From assembly GCA_046048095.1 (NCBI GenBank), contig JBJOGS010000003.1:1-29016 (forward strand): DNA of 29,016 nucleotides, given 5' to 3'. Positions 16,455 through 24,866 of the stretch are shown here, one piece after another; the stretch's first letter is position 1, and the number at the start of each line of letters is the position of its first letter. The notes beneath the pieces are model-generated. The model had not been told where the DNA came from. It saw only the letters and a program-made list of their open reading frames with translations, and did no database searches. The position numbers and the translations under genes are program-made. The DNA is from UBA3478 sp046048095 (GTDB lineage Bacteria > Bacteroidota > Bacteroidia > Flavobacteriales > Flavobacteriaceae).

Positions 16455-17648
16455 ATGAGTCTATCCCCATTCTCAAGAGAAGAGTTAATGCCTCAAGAAG
16501 AAAAACTAGCTGTAAGTTCTTCATCGTCTAGCTTGCGGATTTCATTCGCCAAGGCTTCTTCACTGCAAGAAAGACGTGCACCAATATCCCCGGCTGGGGT
16601 GGCCATTCTAGTCTCTCATTCGCATCTAGTAATGGTGGAATCTCAATTGGGCTATGAGGCAGGCTATTCGGATGCTGACTATGCCGCGGCCGGAGCTACC
16701 GTAACTAGCGATCTAAAAAAACTCTACAACGCCGGAGTCATTGCAAAGGTAGATCCGCCATCCGAAGAAGAAATCATGCGCATGAAGCCTGGGACCGTAA
16801 TCATCTCTGCGCTCCAAATAAAAACCCGAAAACGGTCATTCTTTGAAGCATTACTCAGTAAAAATATTACGGCTATTGCTCTAGAATACATTGAAGACGG
16901 CCAAGGAGGATATCCGTTCGTTGAAAGTTTAGGAGAAATTTCAGGGGTCAGCTCAGTGCTCATTGCTGCCGAATTATTAGCGTCCTCACACAAAGCGAGA
17001 GGGATACTTTTTGGAAATATTAGCGGTGTAAAACCTTTAAGCACCGTTGTAATTGGCGCGTCCTCCACAGGAATTGTTGCGGCAAAAACTGCCTTAGCCC
17101 TGGGGAGTCAAGTAGCGCTCTTTGATTTAGATGTTTCACGACTTCGAATAGCTCGTCAGCAAAATGCAGCTCAATTGTCTACACAACTCATCGCCGACTC
17201 TGCCCTTAGCGAAGCACTGCGAGGCGCAGATGTTGTTATTGGGGCACTTTCTGGAGAACGCAGAGCCCCCATCGTCGTGAGTAAAAGCATGGTAGACCAG
17301 ATGCAAGAAGGCGCGGTTGTTATCGACATTTCTATAGATAGCGGTGGATGCATTGAAACTTCTGAGTTAACTACGCACGATCAACCCACCACTGTTTATA
17401 ATGGGATCATACACTATGGGGTACCCAATATTCCCTCTCGCTACCCAAAAAGTTCTACAGATGCCTTAAGTGCGTTAATTACCCCATTTATTCTCAGACT
17501 ATCCGCACAACCCACCATAGAAAGCATTCTGTCTAGAGACCAAAGTCTAGCCAAGGGTATTTATTGTTACAAAGGCAAAGCAACAAAGCCTTCGTTAAAC
17601 GATTGGTTTGGATTTGATTATTACGACCTCAACCTATTCTTGATTTGA
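16455..17648 (+). CDS. ald: Alanine dehydrogenase-like NAD(P)-dependent oxidoreductase
   Basis: A 397-residue protein of the alanine dehydrogenase / PNT alpha family. The N-terminal lobe has QERRAPISPAGV (the substrate Arg region) and VIAKVDPPSEEE (Lys region). The Rossmann domain begins TVVIGASSTGIVAAKTAL (about 198-215) and contains ALFDLD. DISIDSGGCIETS carries the catalytic-site Asp. Two features differ from classical Ald: an N-terminal extension of about 28 residues, and Gln121 (SALQIKT) where the catalytic His of Ald is expected. From memory this Gln is shared by Bacteroidota homologues annotated as alanine dehydrogenase. The reaction is therefore a family-based guess. It sits 12 bases after tsaE, and its stop overlaps the next start. 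Confidence 0.78.
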   Translation: MSLSPFSREELMPQEEKLAVSSSSSSLRISFAKASSLQERRAPISPAGVAILVSHSHLVMVESQLGYEAGYSDADYAAAGATVTSDLKKLYNAGVIAKVDPPSEEEIMRMKPGTVIISALQIKTRKRSFFEALLSKNITAIALEYIEDGQGGYPFVESLGEISGVSSVLIAAELLASSHKARGILFGNISGVKPLSTVVIGASSTGIVAAKTALALGSQVALFDLDVSRLRIARQQNAAQLSTQLIADSALSEALRGADVVIGALSGERRAPIVVSKSMVDQMQEGAVVIDISIDSGGCIETSELTTHDQPTTVYNGIIHYGVPNIPSRYPKSSTDALSALITPFILRLSAQPTIESILSRDQSLAKGIYCYKGKATKPSLNDWFGFDYYDLNLFLI

Positions 17649-17989
17649 AACTATTTACGAGATCTTTTTTAAAACGTTTAATGTGGTATGCCTTAGGTCT
17701 TACTTTAGGGCTGATTTTTCTAAACTTTATCATTGATAAAAAGACCAATGGCAAAGGCCTTGAGTTTTGTTACCTTCCAGAATGCCGTGTACTCAAAGAA
17801 CTTCGAAACAGTCCTATTCGACCCATTGAAGATTCGCTGAAAGTCATCGATATTTTAGAAAAGGGTGAGGTGATTTTCTCAGAAAGTGCCCCGCGTCAAA
17901 AGCCGTGCAAAAAATATACGGTCAAGCACCAAAACAAGCGCTATGTATTTGAAAAATGTGACTCGTATACCACCTATTACGAGCTTTAA
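17645..17989 (+). CDS. Small membrane-anchored protein, DUF4258-like
   Basis: A 114-residue protein with one N-terminal membrane segment (about 13-29, MWYALGLTLGLIFLNF) and a soluble part containing four Cys, in FCYLPECR and in CKKYTV...EKC. It resembles the short flavobacterial proteins annotated as DUF4258, recalled from sequence pattern only. The start is a TTG at 17645 overlapping the upstream stop (TTGA); this keeps the basic MKLFTRSFLKR segment before the membrane helix. ATG 17681 is the alternative and would remove it. The stop overlaps the convergent proline dehydrogenase stop in a shared TTAA. Function unknown; it is probably co-transcribed with tsaE and ald. Confidence 0.7.
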   Translation: MKLFTRSFLKRLMWYALGLTLGLIFLNFIIDKKTNGKGLEFCYLPECRVLKELRNSPIRPIEDSLKVIDILEKGEVIFSESAPRQKPCKKYTVKHQNKRYVFEKCDSYTTYYEL

Positions 17990-19152
17990 CTCGACCTCCT
18001 TCTATGCATTTCTTTGCGAAGTAAGCTTAACTCTCGACCGGTCTGTCCAGCAATTGAAGTGTTTTCTTCGGCTCTGCGAATGAGGTACGGAAGCACCTCT
18101 TTAACTGGTCCATACGGAATCAATTTAGCCACTCGAGCATTCGCTTTCGCCATATTGTAGGTAATCTGATCGCTCATTCCTTGTAGCTGACCAAACCAGA
18201 CAGTTGGATGGTCTAAGGTGTGGTACTTTTCAAGAGCCAATTGGGCCGCCTTTAGCGTACTTTGTTCGTTGTGGGTACCTATGAACACGCCAATAGAATC
18301 GGTGTGTTCAAAAACGAATTCGACTGCTTGATCATAAAGCGCATCGGTGGCCTCTTTTGTCGGACAAATAGGCGAAGGGTATCCTAATTTTTTGGCTCGT
18401 TCTCGCTCCTTTTCCATGTAGGCTCCACGAACTAGTTTCGCTCCTAATTTAAACCCCTTCGATCGCGCAATTGCTTCAGAAGCTTTCAATTTTTCTAGTC
18501 GATCTGAGAGATACATCTGGAAGGTATTGTAGACAATAACCTTTTCGGTATTGTACTTACTCATAAGCTCTAAAGCCAGGGCATCCGCAGCGGTTTGCAT
18601 CCAACTCTCCTCAGCATCAATCATAATTGGTTGGTTCAAATCGAAAGCCAATTGCCCTATTTCTCTATACCGCCTTCTGATCGCCTCATAAGCTTCAGAG
18701 TGATACGAGGGATCTTCTGAGGCCCGTTGAAAAAGTTCTAGCTTGCCTATGGAGGTAGGTTTAAATACAGCGAACGCAATACTTGAAGTACGAGCGGCAT
18801 TTTGAATTTCTTCTTGTATGAGCTTCGCGTTTTGATCGAATTGAGCTTCGCTATCCTGCCCTTCTACCGAATAATCCAGAATGGCACTTACCCCAGTTTG
18901 CTTGAGTTTTTCGACTAAAGGACCGCAACTCTCTAGGGTGATTCCACCACAAAAATGCTTAAACACCGTGGACTTAATCAGCCACTCTACAGGAAGTCCG
19001 ATGGCTAATGCCCATTGAATAAATCGGTTGCCCAGCGAGACTAAGCGCTTATTTTTTAAAAGCTCGAACAGTACACGCGCTTTCAGTAAATCAATATTCG
19101 ATTTCGAGGCAAAAGCTACTTCGGTGTTTTTGAAATCAACAGCTTGGTTCAT
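17986..19152 (-). CDS. Proline dehydrogenase, monofunctional
   Basis: A 388-residue FAD enzyme that oxidises proline to pyrroline-5-carboxylate. Family motifs: VSAILDYSVEG, IMIDAEESWMQ, KLVRGAYMEKER (about 255-270), GTHNEQST and the C-terminal RRAEENTS that binds the proline carboxylate. There is no aldehyde dehydrogenase or DNA-binding domain, so this is the short, monofunctional form and not a full PutA. The P5C dehydrogenase must be elsewhere. The N-terminal part (about 1-70) is helical and family-specific. It is divergent from aroB and preceded by a TAnnTTTG box. Confidence 0.92.
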   Translation of the reverse strand: MNQAVDFKNTEVAFASKSNIDLLKARVLFELLKNKRLVSLGNRFIQWALAIGLPVEWLIKSTVFKHFCGGITLESCGPLVEKLKQTGVSAILDYSVEGQDSEAQFDQNAKLIQEEIQNAARTSSIAFAVFKPTSIGKLELFQRASEDPSYHSEAYEAIRRRYREIGQLAFDLNQPIMIDAEESWMQTAADALALELMSKYNTEKVIVYNTFQMYLSDRLEKLKASEAIARSKGFKLGAKLVRGAYMEKERERAKKLGYPSPICPTKEATDALYDQAVEFVFEHTDSIGVFIGTHNEQSTLKAAQLALEKYHTLDHPTVWFGQLQGMSDQITYNMAKANARVAKLIPYGPVKEVLPYLIRRAEENTSIAGQTGRELSLLRKEMHRRRSS

Positions 19153-19172
19153 TTCTGTGTTGCAATTTTCGG

Positions 19173-19180
19173 CAAATATA
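19173..19180 (-). promoter_or_regulatory. Probable -7 promoter element for proline dehydrogenase
   Basis: TATATTTG on the minus strand (19180-19173) matches TAnnTTTG and lies 20 bases before the ATG. No clear TTG is seen at the -33 position. It lies in the 74-base gap between the divergent proline dehydrogenase and aroB genes. Confidence 0.55.
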
Positions 19181-19213
19181 CCTCAATTCACTTACGAAAT
19201 ATCGCAGAGAATG

Positions 19214-19221
19214 TATCTTTA
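19214..19221 (+). promoter_or_regulatory. Possible -7 element for aroB
   Basis: TATCTTTA differs from TAnnTTTG only in its last base. It ends five bases before the aroB ATG. If used, transcription would begin at or next to the start codon, giving a leaderless or nearly leaderless message. No -33 TTG is evident. Confidence 0.35.
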
Positions 19222-19226
19222 GAGCA

Positions 19227-20273
19227 ATGATACACGCACCCATTTTATACTACAATGAAGAGGCTGAGCGCTATTTAAATGAATTAGCATCGCACATTAA
19301 ATATTCTCAGCTCTTTGTTCTCACCGACGAGAACACGAGCAGGCATTGTTTACCGTTGTGCGAGACTTTTTTAGGCCATCAAACTTTCACCGAGATACAG
19401 ATTAAATCTGGCGAGTCTAATAAAACCTTGAACAGCTGCTCATTGATCTGGTCTTCACTCACTCAACACAAGGCAGATCGCAATGCCTTGGTGTTATTGC
19501 TAGGGGGTGGTGTGCTTACAGACATGGGGGCTTTTGCAGCGAGCTGCTATAAACGAGGGATTCGTTTTATAAACATTCCTACTACTCTTTTAGCGATGGT
19601 TGATGCCTCAACCGGATCGAAAACAGGCATAGACTTCGAGGGATTGAAAAATCACATAGGGCTATTTTCGTCTCCATTAGCCACATTAGTCCATCAGGCT
19701 TTCTTGCCTACACTTGACCAGCGCGAATTCAAAAGCGGCGTTTGTGAAATGCTGAAGCACGGTCTCATCGCTAATGCCTCGCATTGGAAGAATGTGGTCG
19801 CTCATTTAGAGCATCCAGAACCCTATATAGCCGACTCAGTCAATATAAAAATCGCGGTGGTATCTGAAGATCCGACAGAACAAGGAATGCGTAAAATATT
19901 AAACTTCGGACACACCTTCGGACACGCCATAGAGACAAATTTCTTAAACAGCAGTAAGCCCCTACTTCACGGTGAGGCAATAGCCGCCGGAATAATTCTT
20001 GAAAGCTACCTTTCTTCTGCCTACGGATCACTGGGTGAAAAGGACAACGAACTTATAGCAAAAACACTTGTAAACTATTATACGCTTCCTCAGCTTTCGC
20101 AGACCATTCAAGAAGAGGTAATTGCGCTCATGGCCCATGACAAAAAAAACCACAAAGCTGAAATCAACTTTGTGGCATTAACTGAAATTGGAAGGGCAAT
20201 ATACGATGTCAACTACAGCGACGAGGCCCTACGGCAGGCTTTTGATTACTACAACCGCATTACATATCGTTGA
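19227..20273 (+). CDS. aroB: 3-dehydroquinate synthase
   Basis: Converts DAHP to 3-dehydroquinate, step 2 of the shikimate pathway, using NAD and a metal. The 348-residue protein shows the NAD-binding GGGVLTDMGAFAASCYKRG, IPTTLLAMVDASTGSKTGID, and the metal ligands Glu in CEMLKHG, His in NFGHTFGHAIE and His in LHGEAIAAG. The length is normal. It is divergent from proline dehydrogenase, and its 3' end overlaps the convergent Lrp gene by 14 bases, so no room remains for a terminator between them. Confidence 0.96.
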   Translation: MIHAPILYYNEEAERYLNELASHIKYSQLFVLTDENTSRHCLPLCETFLGHQTFTEIQIKSGESNKTLNSCSLIWSSLTQHKADRNALVLLLGGGVLTDMGAFAASCYKRGIRFINIPTTLLAMVDASTGSKTGIDFEGLKNHIGLFSSPLATLVHQAFLPTLDQREFKSGVCEMLKHGLIANASHWKNVVAHLEHPEPYIADSVNIKIAVVSEDPTEQGMRKILNFGHTFGHAIETNFLNSSKPLLHGEAIAAGIILESYLSSAYGSLGEKDNELIAKTLVNYYTLPQLSQTIQEEVIALMAHDKKNHKAEINFVALTEIGRAIYDVNYSDEALRQAFDYYNRITYR

Positions 20274-20739
20274 AGATTCGATGCATTAGTCGCTTTTTAT
20301 CGTTTATCGATTCTTCCATTGAGATCATCGTTTCAGTACGACTTACCCCGCTGATATCGTCAATCTTAAAAATGATGTTCTTCGCATGCGTGGTATCACG
20401 TGCTCTGATTTTGCAGAAGATATTGAACTTTCCTGTCGTAATGTGTGCTACCGTTACAAATGGAATTTCTTCGAGACGTTCTAAGACAAATTTGGTCTGG
20501 TGGGTCTTTTCAAGAAAAATCCCTACGTAAGCAATAAACGAATACCCCAACTTCACATAATCAAGCGTTAGCGATGATCCTTGAATGAGCTCAGCGTCTT
20601 CCATCTTTTTAACACGGACGTGAACCGTACCTGCTGAGATTAGTAATTTTTTCGCGATATCCGTATACGGAATGCGCGTATTATCAATGAGCATGTCAAG
20701 AATCTGGTGGTCGATCTCGTCTAACTTTATCTTAGCCAT
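20260..20739 (-). CDS. Lrp/AsnC-family transcriptional regulator
   Basis: A 159-residue regulator. The winged helix (about 5-55) has DEIDHQILDMLIDNTRIPYT and the recognition region SAGTVHVRVKKMEDAEL. The C-terminal RAM/AsnC ligand domain (about 70-145) includes VAHITTGKFNIFC and DDISGVSRTETMIS. Such proteins form octamers and sense amino acids. The ligand is not predictable, though a proline gene and a peptidase gene lie nearby. The 87-base upstream gap is very AT-rich and has repeated TTCTTA/TAAGAA elements that could be autoregulatory sites. It lies downstream of the M14 gene on the same strand. Confidence 0.93.
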   Translation of the reverse strand: MAKIKLDEIDHQILDMLIDNTRIPYTDIAKKLLISAGTVHVRVKKMEDAELIQGSSLTLDYVKLGYSFIAYVGIFLEKTHQTKFVLERLEEIPFVTVAHITTGKFNIFCKIRARDTTHAKNIIFKIDDISGVSRTETMISMEESINDKKRLMHRIFNDM

Positions 20740-20772
20740 AAAAATGCATTTAAACTAGAGTTTTTGATTGAT

Positions 20773-20814
20773 TTCTTACGATATATTTAAGAATTGCGAA
20801 ATTAATTAAGAATT
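20773..20814 (-). promoter_or_regulatory. AT-rich repeated motif, candidate Lrp operator
   Basis: Reading the minus strand, AATTCTTAA occurs at 20814-20806 and again at 20795-20787, a 19-base step. The inverted form TAAGAA occurs at 20778-20773, making TTCTTA-N9-TAAGAA with the second copy. Lrp-family proteins bind repeated AT-rich partial palindromes, usually upstream of their own gene. The position fits, but the AT-rich background makes chance matches easy. Confidence 0.4.
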
Positions 20815-20826
20815 TTTCAAAAACTA

Positions 20827-21861
20827 CTACCCTGTCGCGTTTTTATTTTCTTTGTCTCTAACGGTGTAAGTGCTTCGAAAACAGACTTTATAGCGATTTT
20901 CAGATGAAATCACATGGTGCTCGTCGAGGTCATAATGGATTTGACCCGCTTCTAAGCGTTCTTTATATCGAAAACCCTTCAGTTGCCCATCGTTTGGATC
21001 AACGCCACCTTCATCGTAAGCGTATTCTGTATTCTCAAGAACCTCAAAGTACTGGGTAAGGTTGAGATCATTTACTGAGAGGTAGGGCCATTCACGTACC
21101 ATTGAAACTAAAGACTCAAAAACTAACCGCCTAGTGATTACCCTGTCGTAATCGGTACCCCATTGTCCGGCTTCGATCAAAATAGTAGGTACACCTAATT
21201 GTGCCAAGTAATCGCCAAAGCAATTCACATTGAACGCGTCATTAAATCGAGCGATCTTCAGTTGAACTGCATGAGGAAACCGCTTCACCACAGCTCCGAT
21301 TAAGGCCATCGAACGAAGTCGTGAATCGGTATGCGATCGCTGCTCATCAGCAGCGGGTGCAAGAAAAGACAATGCTGCCTCGTGCCCGGTCTCACCCACC
21401 GAAAATCGTGTACGTTGATCGTGTAAATTCAAACATAGATCGGGTGAAAACTCATTCAACACCCTCATAAAGGCTTGCGTCTCGGGCTGCGTTTGATCTA
21501 GTGCATCGCGATTGAGATCTACATGATTCGCATTATGCCTGGTATACGCGTACGCACCATCAGGATTAAGTTGAAAGATGAGTATAAAGCGAAAAGTTTC
21601 AAGAATGGTTCGATCTTCACGTACGCGTGTAAAAAAATCAATCAACGCTCTCGTGGTGGTGCTTTCGTTCCCATGCATTTGAGACCAAGCCAAAATCTTA
21701 GTAGCACCTGTCCCTAAACGAGCTGCATAAATGGGTCGTTGTTGAACTGAAGAGCCTATAACTTCAAGTGCGGCAAAAGAATGCAACCCTTCAAATAAAA
21801 GATCAGGAGGAAGGTAACGCGAATGAAAATTAGACTCGAGATCCACTGGTAATAAATACAT
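20827..21861 (-). CDS. M14-family zinc carboxypeptidase-like protein, cytosolic
   Basis: A 344-residue metallopeptidase without signal peptide. The zinc ligands H63 and E66 are in QMHGNESTTTR, the third ligand H147 in LNLHDQRTRF, substrate-binding residues in NANHVDLNRDA, and the catalytic Glu E230 in ILIEAGQWG. This set is complete for M14, so it should be an active peptidase or amidase. The lack of a signal peptide suggests a role in peptide turnover or maturation in the cytoplasm. ATG 21861 is preferred over the in-frame TTG just before it, which directly follows a stop codon. The regulator gene lies 87 bases downstream. Confidence 0.87.
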   Translation of the reverse strand: MYLLPVDLESNFHSRYLPPDLLFEGLHSFAALEVIGSSVQQRPIYAARLGTGATKILAWSQMHGNESTTTRALIDFFTRVREDRTILETFRFILIFQLNPDGAYAYTRHNANHVDLNRDALDQTQPETQAFMRVLNEFSPDLCLNLHDQRTRFSVGETGHEAALSFLAPAADEQRSHTDSRLRSMALIGAVVKRFPHAVQLKIARFNDAFNVNCFGDYLAQLGVPTILIEAGQWGTDYDRVITRRLVFESLVSMVREWPYLSVNDLNLTQYFEVLENTEYAYDEGGVDPNDGQLKGFRYKERLEAGQIHYDLDEHHVISSENRYKVCFRSTYTVRDKENKNATG

Positions 21862-21883
21862 CAATTAGTCTTATAGCACGATG

Positions 21884-21891
21884 TATCTTTG
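21884..21891 (+). promoter_or_regulatory. -7 promoter element for the small lipoprotein gene
   Basis: TATCTTTG is a full match to TAnnTTTG and lies 17 bases before the lipoprotein ATG. It is in the 47-base gap shared with the divergent M14 gene. No clear -33 TTG is present. Confidence 0.55.
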
Positions 21892-21908
21892 CATTATACC
21901 CTCGAACT

Positions 21909-22286
21909 ATGAGATCAAAAATACCATTAGTCATTCTAATTTCGATGCTGTTCGGATGTTATTCAGCACCAGAACGAAATTGTTCTGACTTTAAGACAGG
22001 AACTTTTGAATTTATTTCAATAGCCGGTAACGACACGCTTAAAAGTAGGTTTGAACGCTTTGAAGACTTTGAAATAGACTACTATGAAGGAAAAATCGAT
22101 ACCTCATCGGTAAAATGGGTGAATGACTGTGAATTTGTGTTGCGCAATAGTCATCCGAAATCAATCAGTGAACAGCAAGCGGTACATATCAAGATACTGA
22201 GTACCGATGCTCATGGGTATTCATTTGAGTATGGAATACTTAAAGAAGCGAAGCGACTAAAAGGCTATGCTATGAAACTAAAATAA
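21909..22286 (+). CDS. Small lipoprotein of unknown function
   Basis: A 125-residue protein with a lipoprotein signal: MRSKIPLVILISMLFGC, with Cys17 as the lipidation site. The mature part, about 109 residues, starts YSAPERNCSDFKTGTF and is rich in aromatic and charged residues; it is probably a small beta-sheet domain. From memory, near relatives in flavobacteria sit beside the topoisomerase IV genes and are sometimes labelled 'DNA topoisomerase IV', which the sequence does not support. Its last bases overlap the end of parC on the other strand. Function unknown; the likely location is a cell-envelope membrane. Confidence 0.82.
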   Translation: MRSKIPLVILISMLFGCYSAPERNCSDFKTGTFEFISIAGNDTLKSRFERFEDFEIDYYEGKIDTSSVKWVNDCEFVLRNSHPKSISEQQAVHIKILSTDAHGYSFEYGILKEAKRLKGYAMKLK

Positions 22287-24866
22287 CCTGTACTCTCCGT
22301 CATCGTCTAAGGGTGAGTCATCCTCTGGCTCGGCTTCTTCTGGTTCACTTATCGCAGTATACGGCAGCGGCTCGTTTACATGAATCTGTTTGATCTTCTG
22401 AATCGTTAGTTGATTACCCAAGGCCTTAATCCCCTTTATGGCAATAAAATCTGCCACATCTACCTCTTGTGACGGCAATTCATCCTTTCCTCTTGGCTTG
22501 ACAAATTCAAGTGTGACCGAAGGACGGTAATCAGACACCATCAGCATGAGCGCTGAACCTTTCGATTCGCTAATCACTACTTCTTCTTTTTGTTCTTGTT
22601 CGATAAGAAAACGCTTGAGGTAATAACGCTCTCGTTCACCGTCAAAGTAGATCACTGAAATAGGCTTTTCAGGGATCCATTTCTCTATGAGTACGGCAGA
22701 TTCTGGGAGGTGCAGACTAAGATCTGGAACCACAGTTTTAACAATGCCTTCAGAAGTACCGATGAGCAGTAAATCGTTGGGTTTAAAATCTCCAAGATGC
22801 TTTCCGCGCTCATCCGTATTTAATCTTCTTGTCACCTCATCGATCCAGATCGCTCTAGGCTTCAACGTGCTTCGACCCGCTGACTTGAACTCGATGCGTT
22901 TAACCGGATACTTGGTCACCAAGTTTCCTTTTGAAGCTCTGCCTTTTATAAGAATATCCGAAAAGTCAATATCCCATTTTAGCTTTTTAATACTCCCCGA
23001 TTGCCTGAGGTGCACCGTAACTACTTCGGCTTCTCCATTAGGATTTGCGGTAAAATGCAACACGCTCGCACCTTCGACATCGCCTACTAAACTGTACGAT
23101 TTGTCTCGTGTCACCGAAGTTACATTGAAGCGTTTAATGAATGAAGGTCCGCCCTTAGGTAGCTTGTAAATCATGTTGTATACCATGCGCTGATCGTTCT
23201 TCTTAAACACACCAGCATATAGAATGTCTTTACCCACGAACACCTTGGTATCTACTTTAGTAACAAGCATCGATCCGTCTTGAAGAAAAACAATGACGTC
23301 GTCAATGTCGCTACACTCCCCAACAAGCTCGTCTTTTTTTAATCCGGTCCCTATAAAGCCTTCTTCTCTGTTTACATAGAGTTTCAGGTTTCTGATCACC
23401 ACCTTGGTCGCTTCTATCGCATCGAAGACCCTGATTTCAGCTTTGCGCTCTTTACCTGCACCGTACTTCTTTTTCAGGGCTTTAAAATAATTTACTGCAT
23501 AGTCTACCAGATGCTCCAAATGATTCTTGACTTCAGCAATATCCCCTTCGAGAGCCTCAATAAATGCAGCGGCCTTATCCAGATCAAATTTAGAAATGCG
23601 TTTAATCTTAATCTCGGTAAGTCTTTCGATATCTTCTTGAGTAAGCGCTCGTTTTAGATGCGTAATGTGCGGCGCTAATCCCGAACGAATGGCCTCAATC
23701 ACTCCTTCCCAAGTCTCTTGTTCTTCGATATCCCGGTAAATGCGTTTCTCGATAAACAATCGTTCTAAAGAGGCGAAATGCCACTGCTCTTCTAATTCAT
23801 GAAGCTGAATCTCAAGTTCGTGCTTCAACAAAGCCATCGTACGATCTGTCGAACGTTTTAGGATGGTTTTTACATCTAGAAATGCGGGCTTATTATCCTC
23901 GATTACACACGATAAGGGCGCAATGGACTGCTCACAGCCGGTAAAGGCGTATAGGGCATCTATCGTTTTGTCCGGAGAAATACCAGGGGGAAGATGAATT
24001 AAAATTTCTACCTTCTCTGCGGTGTTGTCCTCTATTTTTTTGATTCGGATTTTCCCTTTCTCATTGGCCTTAAGCACCGATTCGATCAGTGTGCTGGTAT
24101 TCGTTCCAAAAGGTATTTCTCTAATGACTAGGGTGCTTTTATCAAGGAGATCGATTTTGGCCCGCACACGTACCCTTCCGCCGCGCAATCCATCGTTGTA
24201 GTTCTCTACATCGATCAGTCCGCCTGTAGGAAAATCTGGATACAAGGTGAACGATTTGTTGTTCAAGTAAGCCACACTCGCATCTATCAACTCATTGAAA
24301 TTGTGCGGAAGTATCTTTGTCGATAAGCCCACGGCAATACCCTCAGCACCTTGTGCGAGCAACATCGGAAACTTTACTGGAAGATGAATGGGCTCCTTTT
24401 TGCGGCCGTCATACGAGAGTTGCCATTCAGTCACCTTCGGACTAAAAACTACTTCAAGGGCAAACTTAGACAAGCGTGCCTCAATGTACCGAGAGGCAGC
24501 AGCACTGTCTCCGGTCAAAATATTCCCCCAGTTTCCCTGAGTATCAATAAGCAGTTCTTTTTGGCCCATTTGCACCATGGCATCGGCAATACTGGCGTCA
24601 CCGTGCGGATGGTACTGCATACTGTGCCCGACCACATTCGCCACTTTATTGTATCGTCCGTCATCTAGCTCTTTGAGTGCATGCATAATACGGCGTTGCA
24701 CAGGCTTGAATCCATCTTCAATGGCCGGAACAGCACGCTCGAGAATCACGTATGAGGCATAGTCCAAGAACCAGTCCTTGTACATTCCAGAAACCGTAAT
24801 CATGCGCTCATGACCGGCATCTTCGTGAGTGTGATCGTTAGGATATGTCAATTCGTCGTCACTCAT
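22278..24866 (-). CDS. parC: Type IIA topoisomerase subunit A (topoisomerase IV ParC type)
   Basis: The DNA-cleaving subunit, 862 residues. The winged-helix/tower region contains GHSMQYHPHGDASI and the catalytic tyrosine Y127 in AASRYIEARL. Residues about 380-470 are coiled-coil-like. The C-terminal half (about 500-830) is a divergent beta-propeller region, and the end is very acidic. The GyrA box QRRGGKG is not seen, which together with the linked parE favours topoisomerase IV over gyrase. The ATG overlaps the parE stop by eight bases. It decatenates daughter chromosomes. Confidence 0.92.
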   Translation of the reverse strand: MSDDELTYPNDHTHEDAGHERMITVSGMYKDWFLDYASYVILERAVPAIEDGFKPVQRRIMHALKELDDGRYNKVANVVGHSMQYHPHGDASIADAMVQMGQKELLIDTQGNWGNILTGDSAAASRYIEARLSKFALEVVFSPKVTEWQLSYDGRKKEPIHLPVKFPMLLAQGAEGIAVGLSTKILPHNFNELIDASVAYLNNKSFTLYPDFPTGGLIDVENYNDGLRGGRVRVRAKIDLLDKSTLVIREIPFGTNTSTLIESVLKANEKGKIRIKKIEDNTAEKVEILIHLPPGISPDKTIDALYAFTGCEQSIAPLSCVIEDNKPAFLDVKTILKRSTDRTMALLKHELEIQLHELEEQWHFASLERLFIEKRIYRDIEEQETWEGVIEAIRSGLAPHITHLKRALTQEDIERLTEIKIKRISKFDLDKAAAFIEALEGDIAEVKNHLEHLVDYAVNYFKALKKKYGAGKERKAEIRVFDAIEATKVVIRNLKLYVNREEGFIGTGLKKDELVGECSDIDDVIVFLQDGSMLVTKVDTKVFVGKDILYAGVFKKNDQRMVYNMIYKLPKGGPSFIKRFNVTSVTRDKSYSLVGDVEGASVLHFTANPNGEAEVVTVHLRQSGSIKKLKWDIDFSDILIKGRASKGNLVTKYPVKRIEFKSAGRSTLKPRAIWIDEVTRRLNTDERGKHLGDFKPNDLLLIGTSEGIVKTVVPDLSLHLPESAVLIEKWIPEKPISVIYFDGERERYYLKRFLIEQEQKEEVVISESKGSALMLMVSDYRPSVTLEFVKPRGKDELPSQEVDVADFIAIKGIKALGNQLTIQKIKQIHVNEPLPYTAISEPEEAEPEDDSPLDDDGEYRLF

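Noticed and set aside
22687..23169. A 160-codon open frame on the plus strand inside parC
   Set aside because: It lies wholly antisense to a conserved gene, has low-complexity Ser/Leu/Arg-rich content, and shows no recognisable domain.
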